Shown in pieces: positions 48,467 to 57,755 of a stretch of 61,824 nt of DNA (position 1 is the stretch's first letter; every line of letters begins with the position of its first letter). The stretch spans positions 1 to 61,824 of the forward strand of contig JAKUPN010000012.1 in NCBI GenBank assembly GCA_022449545.1, in the 5' to 3' direction. The notes beneath the pieces are model-generated. The model saw only the letters and a program-made list of their open reading frames with translations, was not told the origin of the DNA and ran no database searches. This DNA comes from Alphaproteobacteria bacterium (GTDB taxonomy: Bacteria; Pseudomonadota; Alphaproteobacteria; UBA6615). A program made the position numbers and the translations under genes.

Positions 48467-50233
48467 TTACGCACTGCGCAGTCGTGAGGTTTGCTCTTTA
48501 TCTACTCTTCCCTCTTCATTGATACTTACCTTATAAACCTCCTCTGCTCTGGCTCTACTAATTAGTTTTTCCCTTACATCATGTACTACTCTATCAATGT
48601 CGCGTGTACTAGGGTCCCCATAGCCACCACCACCTTGAGCAACAGAAACAAGAGTCTCACCATCTTCTACCCAAACAATGGAGCACTGCTCAAGAGTTTC
48701 TAGTTCGCCATTTCTCAGTCTTCTGAGTTGTTCTGAAGGTTGTGAAGCCAATCCAGATCGTGCACCTTTGGGCACATGAACTTTTCCATCAGCCACAAAG
48801 CCTGCTTCCATTCTACAATCCACAGGTCCAAATTCAACCTCTATAGCATTAGCTCCTCTATACCTACCTGCTCCTTCGCTGTCTTTAATGAGTCTTCTCG
48901 TGTAGACGTGAATAGGCGTATAAACTTCGTCAAGTTCTACACTATCTATGAAACACATACCTCCATTTCCTACATGTAACATGGTTAACCATGCGTCTTG
49001 ATTAGGCGCTCCAGCACCAGATGTATGACCAAGAAATAGTTGGTTCACGTATGGTTTACCGTTTCTAGGATCTACCCCTGAAACCACAGATGTTGACGGA
49101 GGACAAAAACAACCTACTTCTCCCATTCCAAAACCATCTCCTAACTCTGCCATAGCGCGTTGTGTAGCCGACACTATCCTGTCTGCTAAGTTAGTTGTTG
49201 AGGCTGAACAGCTAATTGGATGCCTCGGTATCCCAACAACACCCCCATCTTTTAAATGCAGTCTTATACGACTTAAAGATCCGGCATTTTTAGGCACTGA
49301 ATGATCAATTGAGTTAAAAACGCCTATATAGGCCGCTGTTCGAGTACAAGCCTCCGAAACATTTAGCCCACAATTCATTTGGTCGGCATTATCCCTTAAA
49401 TCAACCTCAATAATTGCCTCTTCGGAATCTACCGTAACAGTCGAAGTAACGGTAATACCCTCGGGGGGAGTCCCAGGTATTGCATCGTGCGTAGACTGAG
49501 CGGTTTTAGTCCCTGTCGGAACTTTTTTTACTGCATCAATCATCCGTTTTTCTGAATACTCAAACCATTGCTCAGTAAAGGCGTGAAGCGTATCCCAACC
49601 CACTTCATTTCCAAGAGCCAACAACTCTCTTTCTCCGATCAGTGCTGAACCCAGCATGGCCAGAAAATCTCCGTACCATTGCTCAGGAACTCTTATTCGC
49701 ATTTGGCACATTCTTATAATATCATCAATAGTCTCATACTCTGCCATAACCTTTACAGCAGGGAATATTAGCGCTCCCTCCTCATAAACATCCCTTGCTG
49801 TACCATGATAAGTAGTAGGTATAGAATTCCCTATGTCAGCTTGATGGGCCTTTGCCAACAAAGTAAAATGATGAACTCCATCATCATCTATAACTGGCAT
49901 GATGATTGTATGATCTGCGGGGTGAGAACATCCATGATAAGGTGAATTATGAAGAAAAGCGTCACCCTTTTTTAACTTCTTATGAAACTCCACCATAGAA
50001 GCAGCCATAATATCTGGTCCAGACAAAACATGGATTGGTAAACTTTCAGCAACCGATAATAACTTATGGTCAGAAGTTAAAATACAGCAGGAAAAATCTT
50101 TTGCCCTATTTAAAACACCAGATCGTCCAGTACGTAAAAGAGTGTTTCCCATCTTTGAAGAAACCCCCTCAAATCGATTTGCCAAAATTGCAAGTTGTCC
50201 TCCATCAAGGTGCTTCTTTTTTTTGTTAATCAT
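48467..50233 (-). CDS. hyuB: HyuB, hydantoinase B / oxoprolinase-like subunit
   Basis: This is the catalytic-partner subunit of the ATP-dependent hydantoinase/oxoprolinase family, 588 residues. NSPYHGCSHPADHTIIMPV near residue 97 contains the family metal-binding His and Asp positions. The C-terminal GGGGYGDPSTRD is diagnostic. The family includes N-methylhydantoinase, 5-oxoprolinase, caprolactamase and acetone/acetophenone carboxylases, so the reaction is ATP-driven cleavage or carboxylation of an amide or ketone. The ATG lies 13 bases after the hyuA stop. Confidence 0.92.
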   Translation of the reverse strand: MINKKKKHLDGGQLAILANRFEGVSSKMGNTLLRTGRSGVLNRAKDFSCCILTSDHKLLSVAESLPIHVLSGPDIMAASMVEFHKKLKKGDAFLHNSPYHGCSHPADHTIIMPVIDDDGVHHFTLLAKAHQADIGNSIPTTYHGTARDVYEEGALIFPAVKVMAEYETIDDIIRMCQMRIRVPEQWYGDFLAMLGSALIGERELLALGNEVGWDTLHAFTEQWFEYSEKRMIDAVKKVPTGTKTAQSTHDAIPGTPPEGITVTSTVTVDSEEAIIEVDLRDNADQMNCGLNVSEACTRTAAYIGVFNSIDHSVPKNAGSLSRIRLHLKDGGVVGIPRHPISCSASTTNLADRIVSATQRAMAELGDGFGMGEVGCFCPPSTSVVSGVDPRNGKPYVNQLFLGHTSGAGAPNQDAWLTMLHVGNGGMCFIDSVELDEVYTPIHVYTRRLIKDSEGAGRYRGANAIEVEFGPVDCRMEAGFVADGKVHVPKGARSGLASQPSEQLRRLRNGELETLEQCSIVWVEDGETLVSVAQGGGGYGDPSTRDIDRVVHDVREKLISRARAEEVYKVSINEEGRVDKEQTSRLRSA

Positions 50234-50246
50234 CAGAATATACTCC

Positions 50247-52307
50247 TCATGAATGCATCAAAAGGCTGCCTGTTGAAGTACGAAAGAAGACCGTGTTTTC
50301 ATCGGCAACTACTGTTGTAAAGGGTGACTCAATTATTGCTGGTCCCTTAAACTCGGTTTGTGTTTCCATCGAAGAAAAGTCATATAAGTCTGCCTCAACT
50401 TCCCCAGTCTCGGAAAAATAAACCTTACGACTACCTGAAACCAAGCGTTTATTGTTATCAATCAAACGCGTGCTTTTACTGGAACTTAATCTGCAACGGG
50501 CTGTTGCACTCCATCCTACAAATTCAATTATCGAGCCAGGATCGCGAATTGCAAATATCTGCTCGTGCATTGAGTGAAAATCTTCAATCATAGCATCCAA
50601 ATGAGCATCTTGATTAAAAATACTATTATTCAACGGTACTTCTATTTCCCAAACTTGAGAGGCATATCTTGCCTCAACAGCAAACTCTATTTCCTGGCTG
50701 GCCGCTCCCATACCAGGCCCATCAATAAATGCTTGGCACTGTTCTCTTAAATTGTTAAGGGTTATGTTTACTCCGTTACGGTCGAATGAGCCTGATGTCG
50801 TAAAAAAAGTGGCCCGATATTCATTAGTTAGATCTGACATTAAAGCCCCAGCTGCGCTTAAGCCAGCACCAGTTTCAGGGATTAGCACTGTGGGACATCC
50901 TAATCGACGAGCTATAAATATTGAATTAAGCCCTGCGGCCCCTCCTCCACCTATTAGTACTGAATTAGCCGGATCTATGCCCTGATTGACTGTAATATCT
51001 TCTATTGCCTGAACCATATTTTCTGTCGCAACACTCACAATGGCTGCCGCAGCATCCATTGTAGAAATATTAAGTTTTTTTGCTATTTTTTCATTTATTG
51101 AATCCGCTGCATTATCAGAATCTAACTGCATAGCCCCACCTAAAAAATAATCTGCATCAACATACCCTAATGTTAGGCAAGCATCTGTCAAAGTTGGCTC
51201 ATCTCCACCCGTTCCATAACAAACCGGTCCGGGCACCGCACCAGCACTTTTAGGACCCACATGCAATAAACCCCCAGAGTCTACCCAAGCTATCGATCCT
51301 CCTCCTGCTCCAACACTCTTTATATCTATCGAAGGAAACCCTGTCATATGACCCCGATAAGGCTGACCAATCCAGGTTTCTTTTGTCATTGGAATTCTAC
51401 CCTGCCTCACCAGGCTCACATCAAAGGTTGTGCCTCCCGTGTCTGCAATTATGACGTTGGGAACATCCGAATCAATCTGAGCATAATGGCGTCCAGCAAT
51501 TGGTGCCATAGATGGCCCTGAGTTTATTGCATGTATAGGTTTATGGGCTAAATCGCTTGCATCAAGCATGCCACCCTGAGAGGTAAGAACCAATGTTCTA
51601 CCATTAAACCCAGATATTTTAAGACGATCAGTTAATCCCCCCAAATACTTGGTCATCAGAGGTTTTAACGACGCGTCAATCGCTGTTGCAGATGCTCGTC
51701 TGTACTCTCTAAGTGCAGGATTTAATTGATGAGAGAGAGAGAACGGTACACCAGGAAGGTACTCCTGTAATAATTCTCCTAATCTAATTTCATGCTGCGA
51801 GTTAGATATAGACCATAAAAAGCAAACGGCAACTGCCTCAACCTCTTCTTCTTTAAGTCTTTCAAAAATAGAGATGACTGCTTTCTCATCAAGGGCCGTA
51901 TGAATTTCACCTGCGCTATCAATACGTTCTGGTACTTCGAAAGTAAGAGATCTCGGAATATACGGCTCAGGATAAGGCACTTCGAAATTAAACGGCTCGA
52001 TACGTCCTCCCTCTCTCAAAACTAGAATATCTGGATGCCCCTCAGTAGTTAAGAAGGCTGTCTTTGCGGTATTATTTGTAATGATGGCATTAATAGCATG
52101 AGTAGTTCCATGAACTAGAATATCTCCCCTTGAAAGAAATGATTCTAACGTTAACTTCATATCACTAGCTGCTAGTTTAAGTGCATCAACTACCCCCTTA
52201 ACTGGATCACTTGGCGTTGTTGCTGCTTTATATATCTTTAATCCACCTTTATCGTCTTCAATTACAAGGTCAGTAAATGTTCCGCCTGTATCACATGCAA
52301 ATCGCAT
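50247..52307 (-). CDS. hyuA: HyuA, hydantoinase A / oxoprolinase-like ATPase subunit
   Basis: This is an ASKHA-fold ATP-hydrolysing subunit of 686 residues. The ATG chosen begins MRFACDTGGTFTDLV, with GAGGG four bases upstream; a longer frame adds 40 unlike residues. Phosphate motifs DTGGTFTD and ADTGGTTFDV and the adenosine motif GGGGAAGLNSIFIARRLG are intact. HGTTHAINAI near residue 67 is also family-typical. HyuA and HyuB work as a complex. The reaction cannot be fixed between hydantoinase, lactamase and carboxylase types. It is divergent from the esterase gene. Confidence 0.93.
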   Translation of the reverse strand: MRFACDTGGTFTDLVIEDDKGGLKIYKAATTPSDPVKGVVDALKLAASDMKLTLESFLSRGDILVHGTTHAINAIITNNTAKTAFLTTEGHPDILVLREGGRIEPFNFEVPYPEPYIPRSLTFEVPERIDSAGEIHTALDEKAVISIFERLKEEEVEAVAVCFLWSISNSQHEIRLGELLQEYLPGVPFSLSHQLNPALREYRRASATAIDASLKPLMTKYLGGLTDRLKISGFNGRTLVLTSQGGMLDASDLAHKPIHAINSGPSMAPIAGRHYAQIDSDVPNVIIADTGGTTFDVSLVRQGRIPMTKETWIGQPYRGHMTGFPSIDIKSVGAGGGSIAWVDSGGLLHVGPKSAGAVPGPVCYGTGGDEPTLTDACLTLGYVDADYFLGGAMQLDSDNAADSINEKIAKKLNISTMDAAAAIVSVATENMVQAIEDITVNQGIDPANSVLIGGGGAAGLNSIFIARRLGCPTVLIPETGAGLSAAGALMSDLTNEYRATFFTTSGSFDRNGVNITLNNLREQCQAFIDGPGMGAASQEIEFAVEARYASQVWEIEVPLNNSIFNQDAHLDAMIEDFHSMHEQIFAIRDPGSIIEFVGWSATARCRLSSSKSTRLIDNNKRLVSGSRKVYFSETGEVEADLYDFSSMETQTEFKGPAIIESPFTTVVADENTVFFRTSTGSLLMHS

Positions 52308-52403
52308 AAAACCCTCGCTTTCGCCAACATTTGTTTTTTTATATCTTCTAATGAGTATGATTGCTAAAGATAGATTAATACAATAACCGTTTAGGAGAAA
52401 TTG

Positions 52404-53348
52404 GTGCCCCTTCACCCACAAGCACAAAAACTACTAGACAACCTAACGTCAGCGCCTACAGCTCTCAACCAAATGACACCAAAAAAAGCTCGTTTAGCAT
52501 ATGATAAATTCATAAAAACACGAAATTTTGATCTAGAACCTGTTAATAACGTAATAGATCAAGTTGTCGATGGCCCAAATGGATCAATTTCAATGAGAAT
52601 TTTTTGGCCTAAAAGTACAGTAAATAAGACACTTCCAGTGTTTGTTTTTTTTCATGGAGGAGGTTTTGTGATGGGAAGTGTTGAAAGTCGTGAACCTCAG
52701 CTTCGCAAAATCGCAAATAGAGTTGGCTGTATTGTTGTTGCAGCTCGATATAGATTGGCTCCAGAAAATAAATTTCCCGCAGCCCACGATGATTCTCTAA
52801 CCGTCGCAAACTGGTTAATTAACAACGCCCATAGCTTAAATGGAAACCCCAAAAAATTAGCTATTGGCGGAGATAGCGCGGGAGGAAATCTTGCAGCATT
52901 CGTCTGCCAAAACGTCGTTGATTCTGAGACTGATAATTTTCTCCTACAAGTCCTTATATATCCTACAACTGACTTTCTGTTTAATCTTGATTTACCGTCT
53001 TACAAACTACTTGATAAACCATATTTTTTAACTCGAAAGCAGGTTGATTGGTATCAAAATCAATTTTTGCCTGATGGAATTGATCGCAGGGACCTAAGGC
53101 TCGGACCTGCATTAGCTGAAAACTTCTCCGGCTTACCTCCCGCATTAATAATCACAGCTGAATTTGACCCATTGCGAGACGATGGAAAAAATTATGCAAA
53201 CCTATTAAGAAAATCAGGTTCCCCGGTAAAATATATTTGCTACGATGGCATGATTCATGGGTTTTTTCATTATGGAAAAGTTATTGATGCTGCTGGGCAT
53301 TCACTTGAGGAAGTTATAAAATCTTTAAAAGAGGCTTTTGCTAACTAG
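52404..53348 (+). CDS. Hormone-sensitive-lipase-family esterase (family IV)
   Basis: This is an alpha/beta hydrolase of 314 residues. HGGGFVMGS near residue 85 forms the oxyanion hole, and the nucleophile is Ser in GGDSAGGNLAA near residue 158. DPLRDDG (Asp) and HGFFHY (His) complete the triad. The GTG start lies six bases after AGGAG; a TTG one codon earlier is too close to that site. It begins a plus-strand operon with the hydratase and alcohol dehydrogenase, with 12- and 21-base gaps. It probably acts on short acyl esters or lactones. Confidence 0.9.
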   Translation: MPLHPQAQKLLDNLTSAPTALNQMTPKKARLAYDKFIKTRNFDLEPVNNVIDQVVDGPNGSISMRIFWPKSTVNKTLPVFVFFHGGGFVMGSVESREPQLRKIANRVGCIVVAARYRLAPENKFPAAHDDSLTVANWLINNAHSLNGNPKKLAIGGDSAGGNLAAFVCQNVVDSETDNFLLQVLIYPTTDFLFNLDLPSYKLLDKPYFLTRKQVDWYQNQFLPDGIDRRDLRLGPALAENFSGLPPALIITAEFDPLRDDGKNYANLLRKSGSPVKYICYDGMIHGFFHYGKVIDAAGHSLEEVIKSLKEAFAN

Positions 53349-53360
53349 GACGGTATTAAA

Positions 53361-54155
53361 ATGAATGAGAATGACTTTCTAGAGGCTGCTAAAACCATTG
53401 TAGATAATAGGTTAGAAAAAAAACGACTAAACTTTCTTCCTGAAAGCATTAGACCTCGGAACCTCAATGAAGCTTACACTGTTCAGGAAAAAATTAATCA
53501 AATTCTCGTAGAAAGTGGGTTTGGTAAACCTTCAGGTTATAAAATTGGCTGTACAACATCAGTGATGCAAAAATACATGAATATAGAAGAACCATCTTAT
53601 GGGGAAGTCTTTGACAATACAGTTTACGAAGAAACAGCCGTCCTAAAACACTCAGATTATCAAGAACCAGGAGTAGAAGCAGAGATTGCGGTAGAACTTG
53701 GAAGAGATCTTCCATTGAATGATGCACCATTTAATGAAAATAGTGTCCGTTATGCTGTTCTATCCTGTATGGCTTCAATAGAATTAGTAGATGCCCGATA
53801 TTTCAACTATCGTGAACTAGATACTCCAACTATGGTAGCTGATAATTTTTTTAATGCGGCTTGCGTACTTGGAAAACCTCTTCGTGAGTGGCAAGATGTT
53901 GATCTGGCTAACGTTGATGGTGAGATGACTGTTAACGGAACGTCAGTTGGAACAGGCAAAGGATCCCTAATCATGGGACATCCTCTTCAGGCTCTAGCTT
54001 GGTTAGCCAATAAATTAGCTGATCGGGGCAGAGAGCTTAAGAAAGGAGAATTTATAACTCTTGGTTCAGTGATTGCTACTAATTGGGTATCTCAGGGTGA
54101 TTTAGTAGAAGTCAATATGAGTGGGCTAGGTAGTGCTAAAATAAAGTTTGAGTAA
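53361..54155 (+). CDS. 2-keto-4-pentenoate hydratase family enzyme
   Basis: This is a 264-residue protein of the MhpD/hydratase-decarboxylase type, a relative of the FAH fold. Motifs seen are GYKIGCTT, GVEAEIAVELGRDL (Glu-x-Glu metal ligands) and LGSVIATNWV near the C-terminus. MhpD adds water to 2-hydroxypenta-2,4-dienoate to give 4-hydroxy-2-oxovalerate. No aldolase (MhpE) or acylating aldehyde dehydrogenase (MhpF) is nearby, so the pathway here may differ. It lies between the esterase and zinc dehydrogenase genes. Confidence 0.87.
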   Translation: MNENDFLEAAKTIVDNRLEKKRLNFLPESIRPRNLNEAYTVQEKINQILVESGFGKPSGYKIGCTTSVMQKYMNIEEPSYGEVFDNTVYEETAVLKHSDYQEPGVEAEIAVELGRDLPLNDAPFNENSVRYAVLSCMASIELVDARYFNYRELDTPTMVADNFFNAACVLGKPLREWQDVDLANVDGEMTVNGTSVGTGKGSLIMGHPLQALAWLANKLADRGRELKKGEFITLGSVIATNWVSQGDLVEVNMSGLGSAKIKFE

Positions 54156-54176
54156 TATCCAGAGAAAGAGAAAACA

Positions 54177-55232
54177 ATGAAAAGTTATCAGTTAGTAGAA
54201 ACCAATCAACCACTTCAGCTAGTGGAAACTGACAACCCTGATCCCCAAGGGACTGAAGTTCTTATTAAAATAACCGCTAGTGGGGTTTGTCATTCTGATC
54301 TCTATTTCTGGCAAGGTGGCTATGATGGAGGTGGTGGCAAAACTATTAGCATAGAAGAGCGTGGTATTAAGTTGCCTCTGACAATGGGTCATGAGCCTGT
54401 AGGCGAAGTTGTCGCTTTAGGGCCAGACGCCACGGGAGTTAAGATAGGTGATAAACGACTAGTTTTTCCATGGATAGGCTGCGGGGATTGTCCCCGTTGT
54501 GATGAAGGTAACGACAACAATTGTATTTCAATGAGAACCTTGGGGGTTTTAGCCCCTGGAGGGTATGCAGATCACGTAATGGCTGCTCACTCCAAATACC
54601 TTCTGGATATAAGTGGCATACCAGAGCACTACGCTTGCACTTTAGCTTGTGCCGGAATCACATCTTATAGTGCCCTAACAAAAGTTCATCCTTTATATGA
54701 CGACGACAAAGTGGTTATCATTGGAGCAGGCGGTGTCGGATTAACGGGAATTGGTATAGCAAGAGCATACCTTCCTGATCATGAGCTAATAGTTGTTGAT
54801 ATCGATGGAGAAAAGTTAGCAGCTGCACGCCAAGCTGGAGCAGATCATACAATTAATTCTTCTGATGAGGATGCTTTAGAAAGATTAAAAGAGCTAACGA
54901 ATACAGGTCCTGGAGCTATTGTAGACTTCGTGGGTTCTTCTGAAACTAGCAAACTTGGATATGACGCAGTCCGAAAAGGTGGAAAATATATATGTGTAGG
55001 GTTATACGGTGGAGAAATCACTATACCAACACTCACACTGCCAGTACGTAATATGACCGTGCAAGGCTCTTACGTTGGAAACCTAGAGGAAATGAATGAG
55101 CTTTTAGATCTCGTTCGAGGCGGGGAGGTAACTCCAATTCCTGTCGAAAAGCGATCTCTCTCACGTGTTACTGAAACGCTACAAGATCTCGACAAAGGGC
55201 GTATCCTTGGAAGAGTAGTCTTAGTTCCCTAG
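54177..55232 (+). CDS. Zinc-dependent alcohol dehydrogenase (MDR family)
   Basis: This is a medium-chain dehydrogenase of 351 residues. The catalytic zinc site uses Cys in SGVCHSD near residue 38 and GHEP. The structural zinc site is complete (GCGDCPRCDEGNDNNC). The NAD-binding motif is IIGAGGVGLTGIG near residue 184, and the following Asp (VVVDIDG) favours NAD+ over NADP+. An extra hydrophilic stretch near residues 48-62 resembles that in some ring-CoA dehydrogenases. It probably oxidises an alcohol made by the hydratase/esterase pair. Last gene of the operon. Confidence 0.9.
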   Translation: MKSYQLVETNQPLQLVETDNPDPQGTEVLIKITASGVCHSDLYFWQGGYDGGGGKTISIEERGIKLPLTMGHEPVGEVVALGPDATGVKIGDKRLVFPWIGCGDCPRCDEGNDNNCISMRTLGVLAPGGYADHVMAAHSKYLLDISGIPEHYACTLACAGITSYSALTKVHPLYDDDKVVIIGAGGVGLTGIGIARAYLPDHELIVVDIDGEKLAAARQAGADHTINSSDEDALERLKELTNTGPGAIVDFVGSSETSKLGYDAVRKGGKYICVGLYGGEITIPTLTLPVRNMTVQGSYVGNLEEMNELLDLVRGGEVTPIPVEKRSLSRVTETLQDLDKGRILGRVVLVP

Positions 55233-55263
55233 GCTACTTTTTCATTCTTAAAGGGTTTGATAT

Positions 55264-56463
55264 CTAATCCCAACTCCAAAAATCCTTACCATCAGACAAT
55301 AGATTTCGTGCTATTACCATTTTATGAACTTCCGATGCCCCGTCCACCAGTTTAGCCTGCGGCGCGTATCTATACATCCACTCTAAAGGTAAATCTTTAG
55401 AATAACCGCGCGCCCCATTTAATTGGATTGACGTTGCTATAGACTTATGGAGAACTTCAGATACAAAGATTTTTGCCATGGACACCTCTTTTCGTGCCTG
55501 ATCCCCTGAATCTAACTTAGCTGCAGCTCGCATTGTCATCAATCTGCCTATTTCAATATCCATAGCTGCTTCAGCTAGCATCCATTGAACACCTTCATGC
55601 TCTGATAGGGTGATCCCAAAATTTTTTCTTGTGTTTACATATTCTAAACACTCCTCAATAGCTCTTTTAGCCATTCCCAACCATCGCATACAATGAGTTA
55701 AACGTGCCGTTCCAAGTCTAATCTGGACAGCTTTCATGCCTTCACCAACGGCCATTAAACGATTCTCATCAGGAATTTCCATTCCGTTAAAGTGTAATTC
55801 ACAGTGCCCTCCATGCTCTTCTGGTCCCATTATTGGAATACGTCGGACAATCTCCCACCCAGGATCATCACGATGAAAAAGAAACGTAGTTAGGTTCTTT
55901 TTATTATCTTCAGAAGTACGAGCTAAAAGGATAAAATGTTCTGCACCTTGTGCTCCAGTTATAAACCACTTATGGCCGTCTATAACCCATTTGTTGTTCC
56001 CTTTTGGTGTTGCCGTAGTAAGCATGGAGGTGGGATCAGAGCCAGCGCCAGGAGCTGGTTCAGTCATAATTATTGATGACCGTAAATCGCCATTTATAAT
56101 TGGCTGCAACCATTTGTCTTTTTGTGCTTCAGATGCGCATCTATTTAGTAAAATCATATTACCATCATCAGGAGCTGCACAATTCATACATACTGGTCCA
56201 AATCTAGACCTCCCTGCCTCTTCATAGAAAACGGCCATTCCTACTGTGTTTAAGCCTAAACCGCCACGTGAAGCAGGCATCTGGGGTGCCCAAAGCCCCA
56301 AAGATTTAGCCTTATCACGCAGTGTCTTTAAAGGTTTTAAAGCTATATTTTCGTGATCATCAAAGTTTTTGGGATCAGCCTCAATAGGCATGATTTCTGT
56401 TTCAATAAATAGCCCAACTCTTTTTCTTAAATCCTCTAACTCAGCTGATAAAGTAAAGTCCAC
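55264..56463 (-). CDS. Acyl-CoA dehydrogenase, ACAD10/11-like
   Basis: This FAD flavoprotein of 399 residues introduces a double bond into an acyl-CoA. ITGAQGAEHFILLARTS and TEPAPGAGSDPTSM are FAD-site motifs. The C-terminal YAPQAKLVDGASEVHKMVIAR has Asp-Gly where most acyl-CoA dehydrogenases have Glu-Gly; that is the pattern of the ACAD10/11 group. A GTG start with GAGGAGGG upstream begins VDFTLSAELEDL. It is followed on the minus strand by no further gene, and the SDR gene lies upstream with a 25-base gap. It probably shares that transcript. Confidence 0.88.
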   Translation of the reverse strand: MDFTLSAELEDLRKRVGLFIETEIMPIEADPKNFDDHENIALKPLKTLRDKAKSLGLWAPQMPASRGGLGLNTVGMAVFYEEAGRSRFGPVCMNCAAPDDGNMILLNRCASEAQKDKWLQPIINGDLRSSIIMTEPAPGAGSDPTSMLTTATPKGNNKWVIDGHKWFITGAQGAEHFILLARTSEDNKKNLTTFLFHRDDPGWEIVRRIPIMGPEEHGGHCELHFNGMEIPDENRLMAVGEGMKAVQIRLGTARLTHCMRWLGMAKRAIEECLEYVNTRKNFGITLSEHEGVQWMLAEAAMDIEIGRLMTMRAAAKLDSGDQARKEVSMAKIFVSEVLHKSIATSIQLNGARGYSKDLPLEWMYRYAPQAKLVDGASEVHKMVIARNLLSDGKDFWSWD

Positions 56464-56488
56464 CTTTAACCCTCCTCAAAAAAGTATT

Positions 56489-57259
56489 CTATAAAGTTGA
56501 CAGAGATAACCCACCGTCAACTGTAAACACTGATCCAGTGATATACCGAGCAGAAGGCCCGGCTAACATCAATAAAATCCCATCCAAATCAACAGGTTCT
56601 CCAAATCGACCCATAGGAACACGCGTTATAATACGCTGACCTGCAGGACTTTGTAAAAATTCACTATTAAGTTCTGTTTCAATATATCCAGGTGCAATTG
56701 CATTAACACAAATACCCTCCATGGACAGCTCTAGAGCCAGAGTTTTTGTTAAACTAATCATGCCGGCTTTTGAAACTGAATAGGGTAAAACCCTTTTAGC
56801 TGAAGTGTTTACTCCAATAATAGAGGCAATATTTATTAGTCGTCCCAAAATTTCATTTTCGACCATTCCTCTGGCCACTTCTCTAGCCACAAGCCAAGCA
56901 CCTTTAATATTTGTATCAATAACTCGATCCCACTCTTCCTCATCCATTTCAATAGCGCGACCAGATGATGGCACTCCAGCATTATTTACTAAGATCGTAA
57001 TTGGCCCTAACTTGCTTTGAGAATATTTAATAGCTTTATTTATGGAATCCGAATCTAAAACATCCATCTCTAGAGGTAATACGTTTAAATTATCCTCTGA
57101 AAGAGTTTCAGCTAATTTTTCTAGACGATCAATTCGCCTTGCAGCAACTATAACTTTTGCACCCGCTTTTCCTAAAGTTTTTGCAAAATGAGCTCCTAAC
57201 CCACTTGAAGCACCAGTAATCAGTGCCACTTCACCCTTTAAATTAAATAATTCTTGCAT
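56489..57259 (-). CDS. Short-chain dehydrogenase/reductase (FabG-like)
   Basis: This is a classical SDR of 256 residues. TGASSGLGAHFA binds the cofactor, NNAGVPSSG follows, and the active site is ASIIGVN with YSVSKAGM. The residue after the second strand, Arg in VAARRIDR, suggests NADP(H). It is probably a 3-hydroxyacyl-CoA or hydroxy-acid dehydrogenase for the adjoining acyl-CoA dehydrogenase pathway; that is inferred from the neighbour. A GGGGG stretch precedes the ATG. It is divergent from the thioesterase gene with an 82-base gap. Confidence 0.88.
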   Translation of the reverse strand: MQELFNLKGEVALITGASSGLGAHFAKTLGKAGAKVIVAARRIDRLEKLAETLSEDNLNVLPLEMDVLDSDSINKAIKYSQSKLGPITILVNNAGVPSSGRAIEMDEEEWDRVIDTNIKGAWLVAREVARGMVENEILGRLINIASIIGVNTSAKRVLPYSVSKAGMISLTKTLALELSMEGICVNAIAPGYIETELNSEFLQSPAGQRIITRVPMGRFGEPVDLDGILLMLAGPSARYITGSVFTVDGGLSLSTL

Positions 57260-57341
57260 AACAATACCCCCAAAATGATGACGATCCCTTTACTCTTATA
57301 TAAAACTAATAAAAAAGAGCTATATTTAAAATGAGGAAATA

Positions 57342-57755
57342 ATGACAAAACTCTCTATTGCCGAAGGACAAAGTATAATCGACACAAAAATGGCGCCCTG
57401 GGTCAAGGATTTAAATATTCAGGTAGAAAAAACATCAGATAATGGAGCTACACTTCGCATGCCTTATGGAGAACATCTTGCCCGGGTTGGAGGTGTAATT
57501 TCGGGACAATCAATGCTGGCTTTTGCAGATGCAGCAATGGTTATCGTTATATCCTCTAGTTTGGGAGGATATCAAAATATGACGACTGTCGACATGACCA
57601 CTAGTTTTATGACTGCTGCTTATGAAACCGATATCATTGCGAAAGGCGAGATAGTAAAGGCCGGTAAAAGAATGGTTTTTGGCCAGATTAGGCTTTACGA
57701 AGCCAAATCAGATACCCCCGTAGCCAATGTTTGGACCACCTGGATGCTTCTTTAA
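57342..57755 (+). CDS. PaaI-like hotdog thioesterase
   Basis: This is a single hotdog domain of 137 residues that should hydrolyse an acyl-CoA. RVGGVISGQSMLAFADAAM holds the catalytic Asp position, while the usual HGG at positions before it is SGQ, a change also known in other PaaI-like groups. TTVDMTTSFM is the standard second strand. It sits next to the ACAD/SDR pair, which fits a role in recycling CoA. The 3' end overlaps the convergent dctM gene by four bases. Confidence 0.85.
   Translation: MTKLSIAEGQSIIDTKMAPWVKDLNIQVEKTSDNGATLRMPYGEHLARVGGVISGQSMLAFADAAMVIVISSSLGGYQNMTTVDMTTSFMTAAYETDIIAKGEIVKAGKRMVFGQIRLYEAKSDTPVANVWTTWMLL

Noticed and set aside
52308-52427. 40-residue N-terminal extension of HyuA
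   Set aside because: The extension is unlike family members, overlaps the divergent esterase start, and an ATG with a good ribosome site begins the conserved N-terminus.
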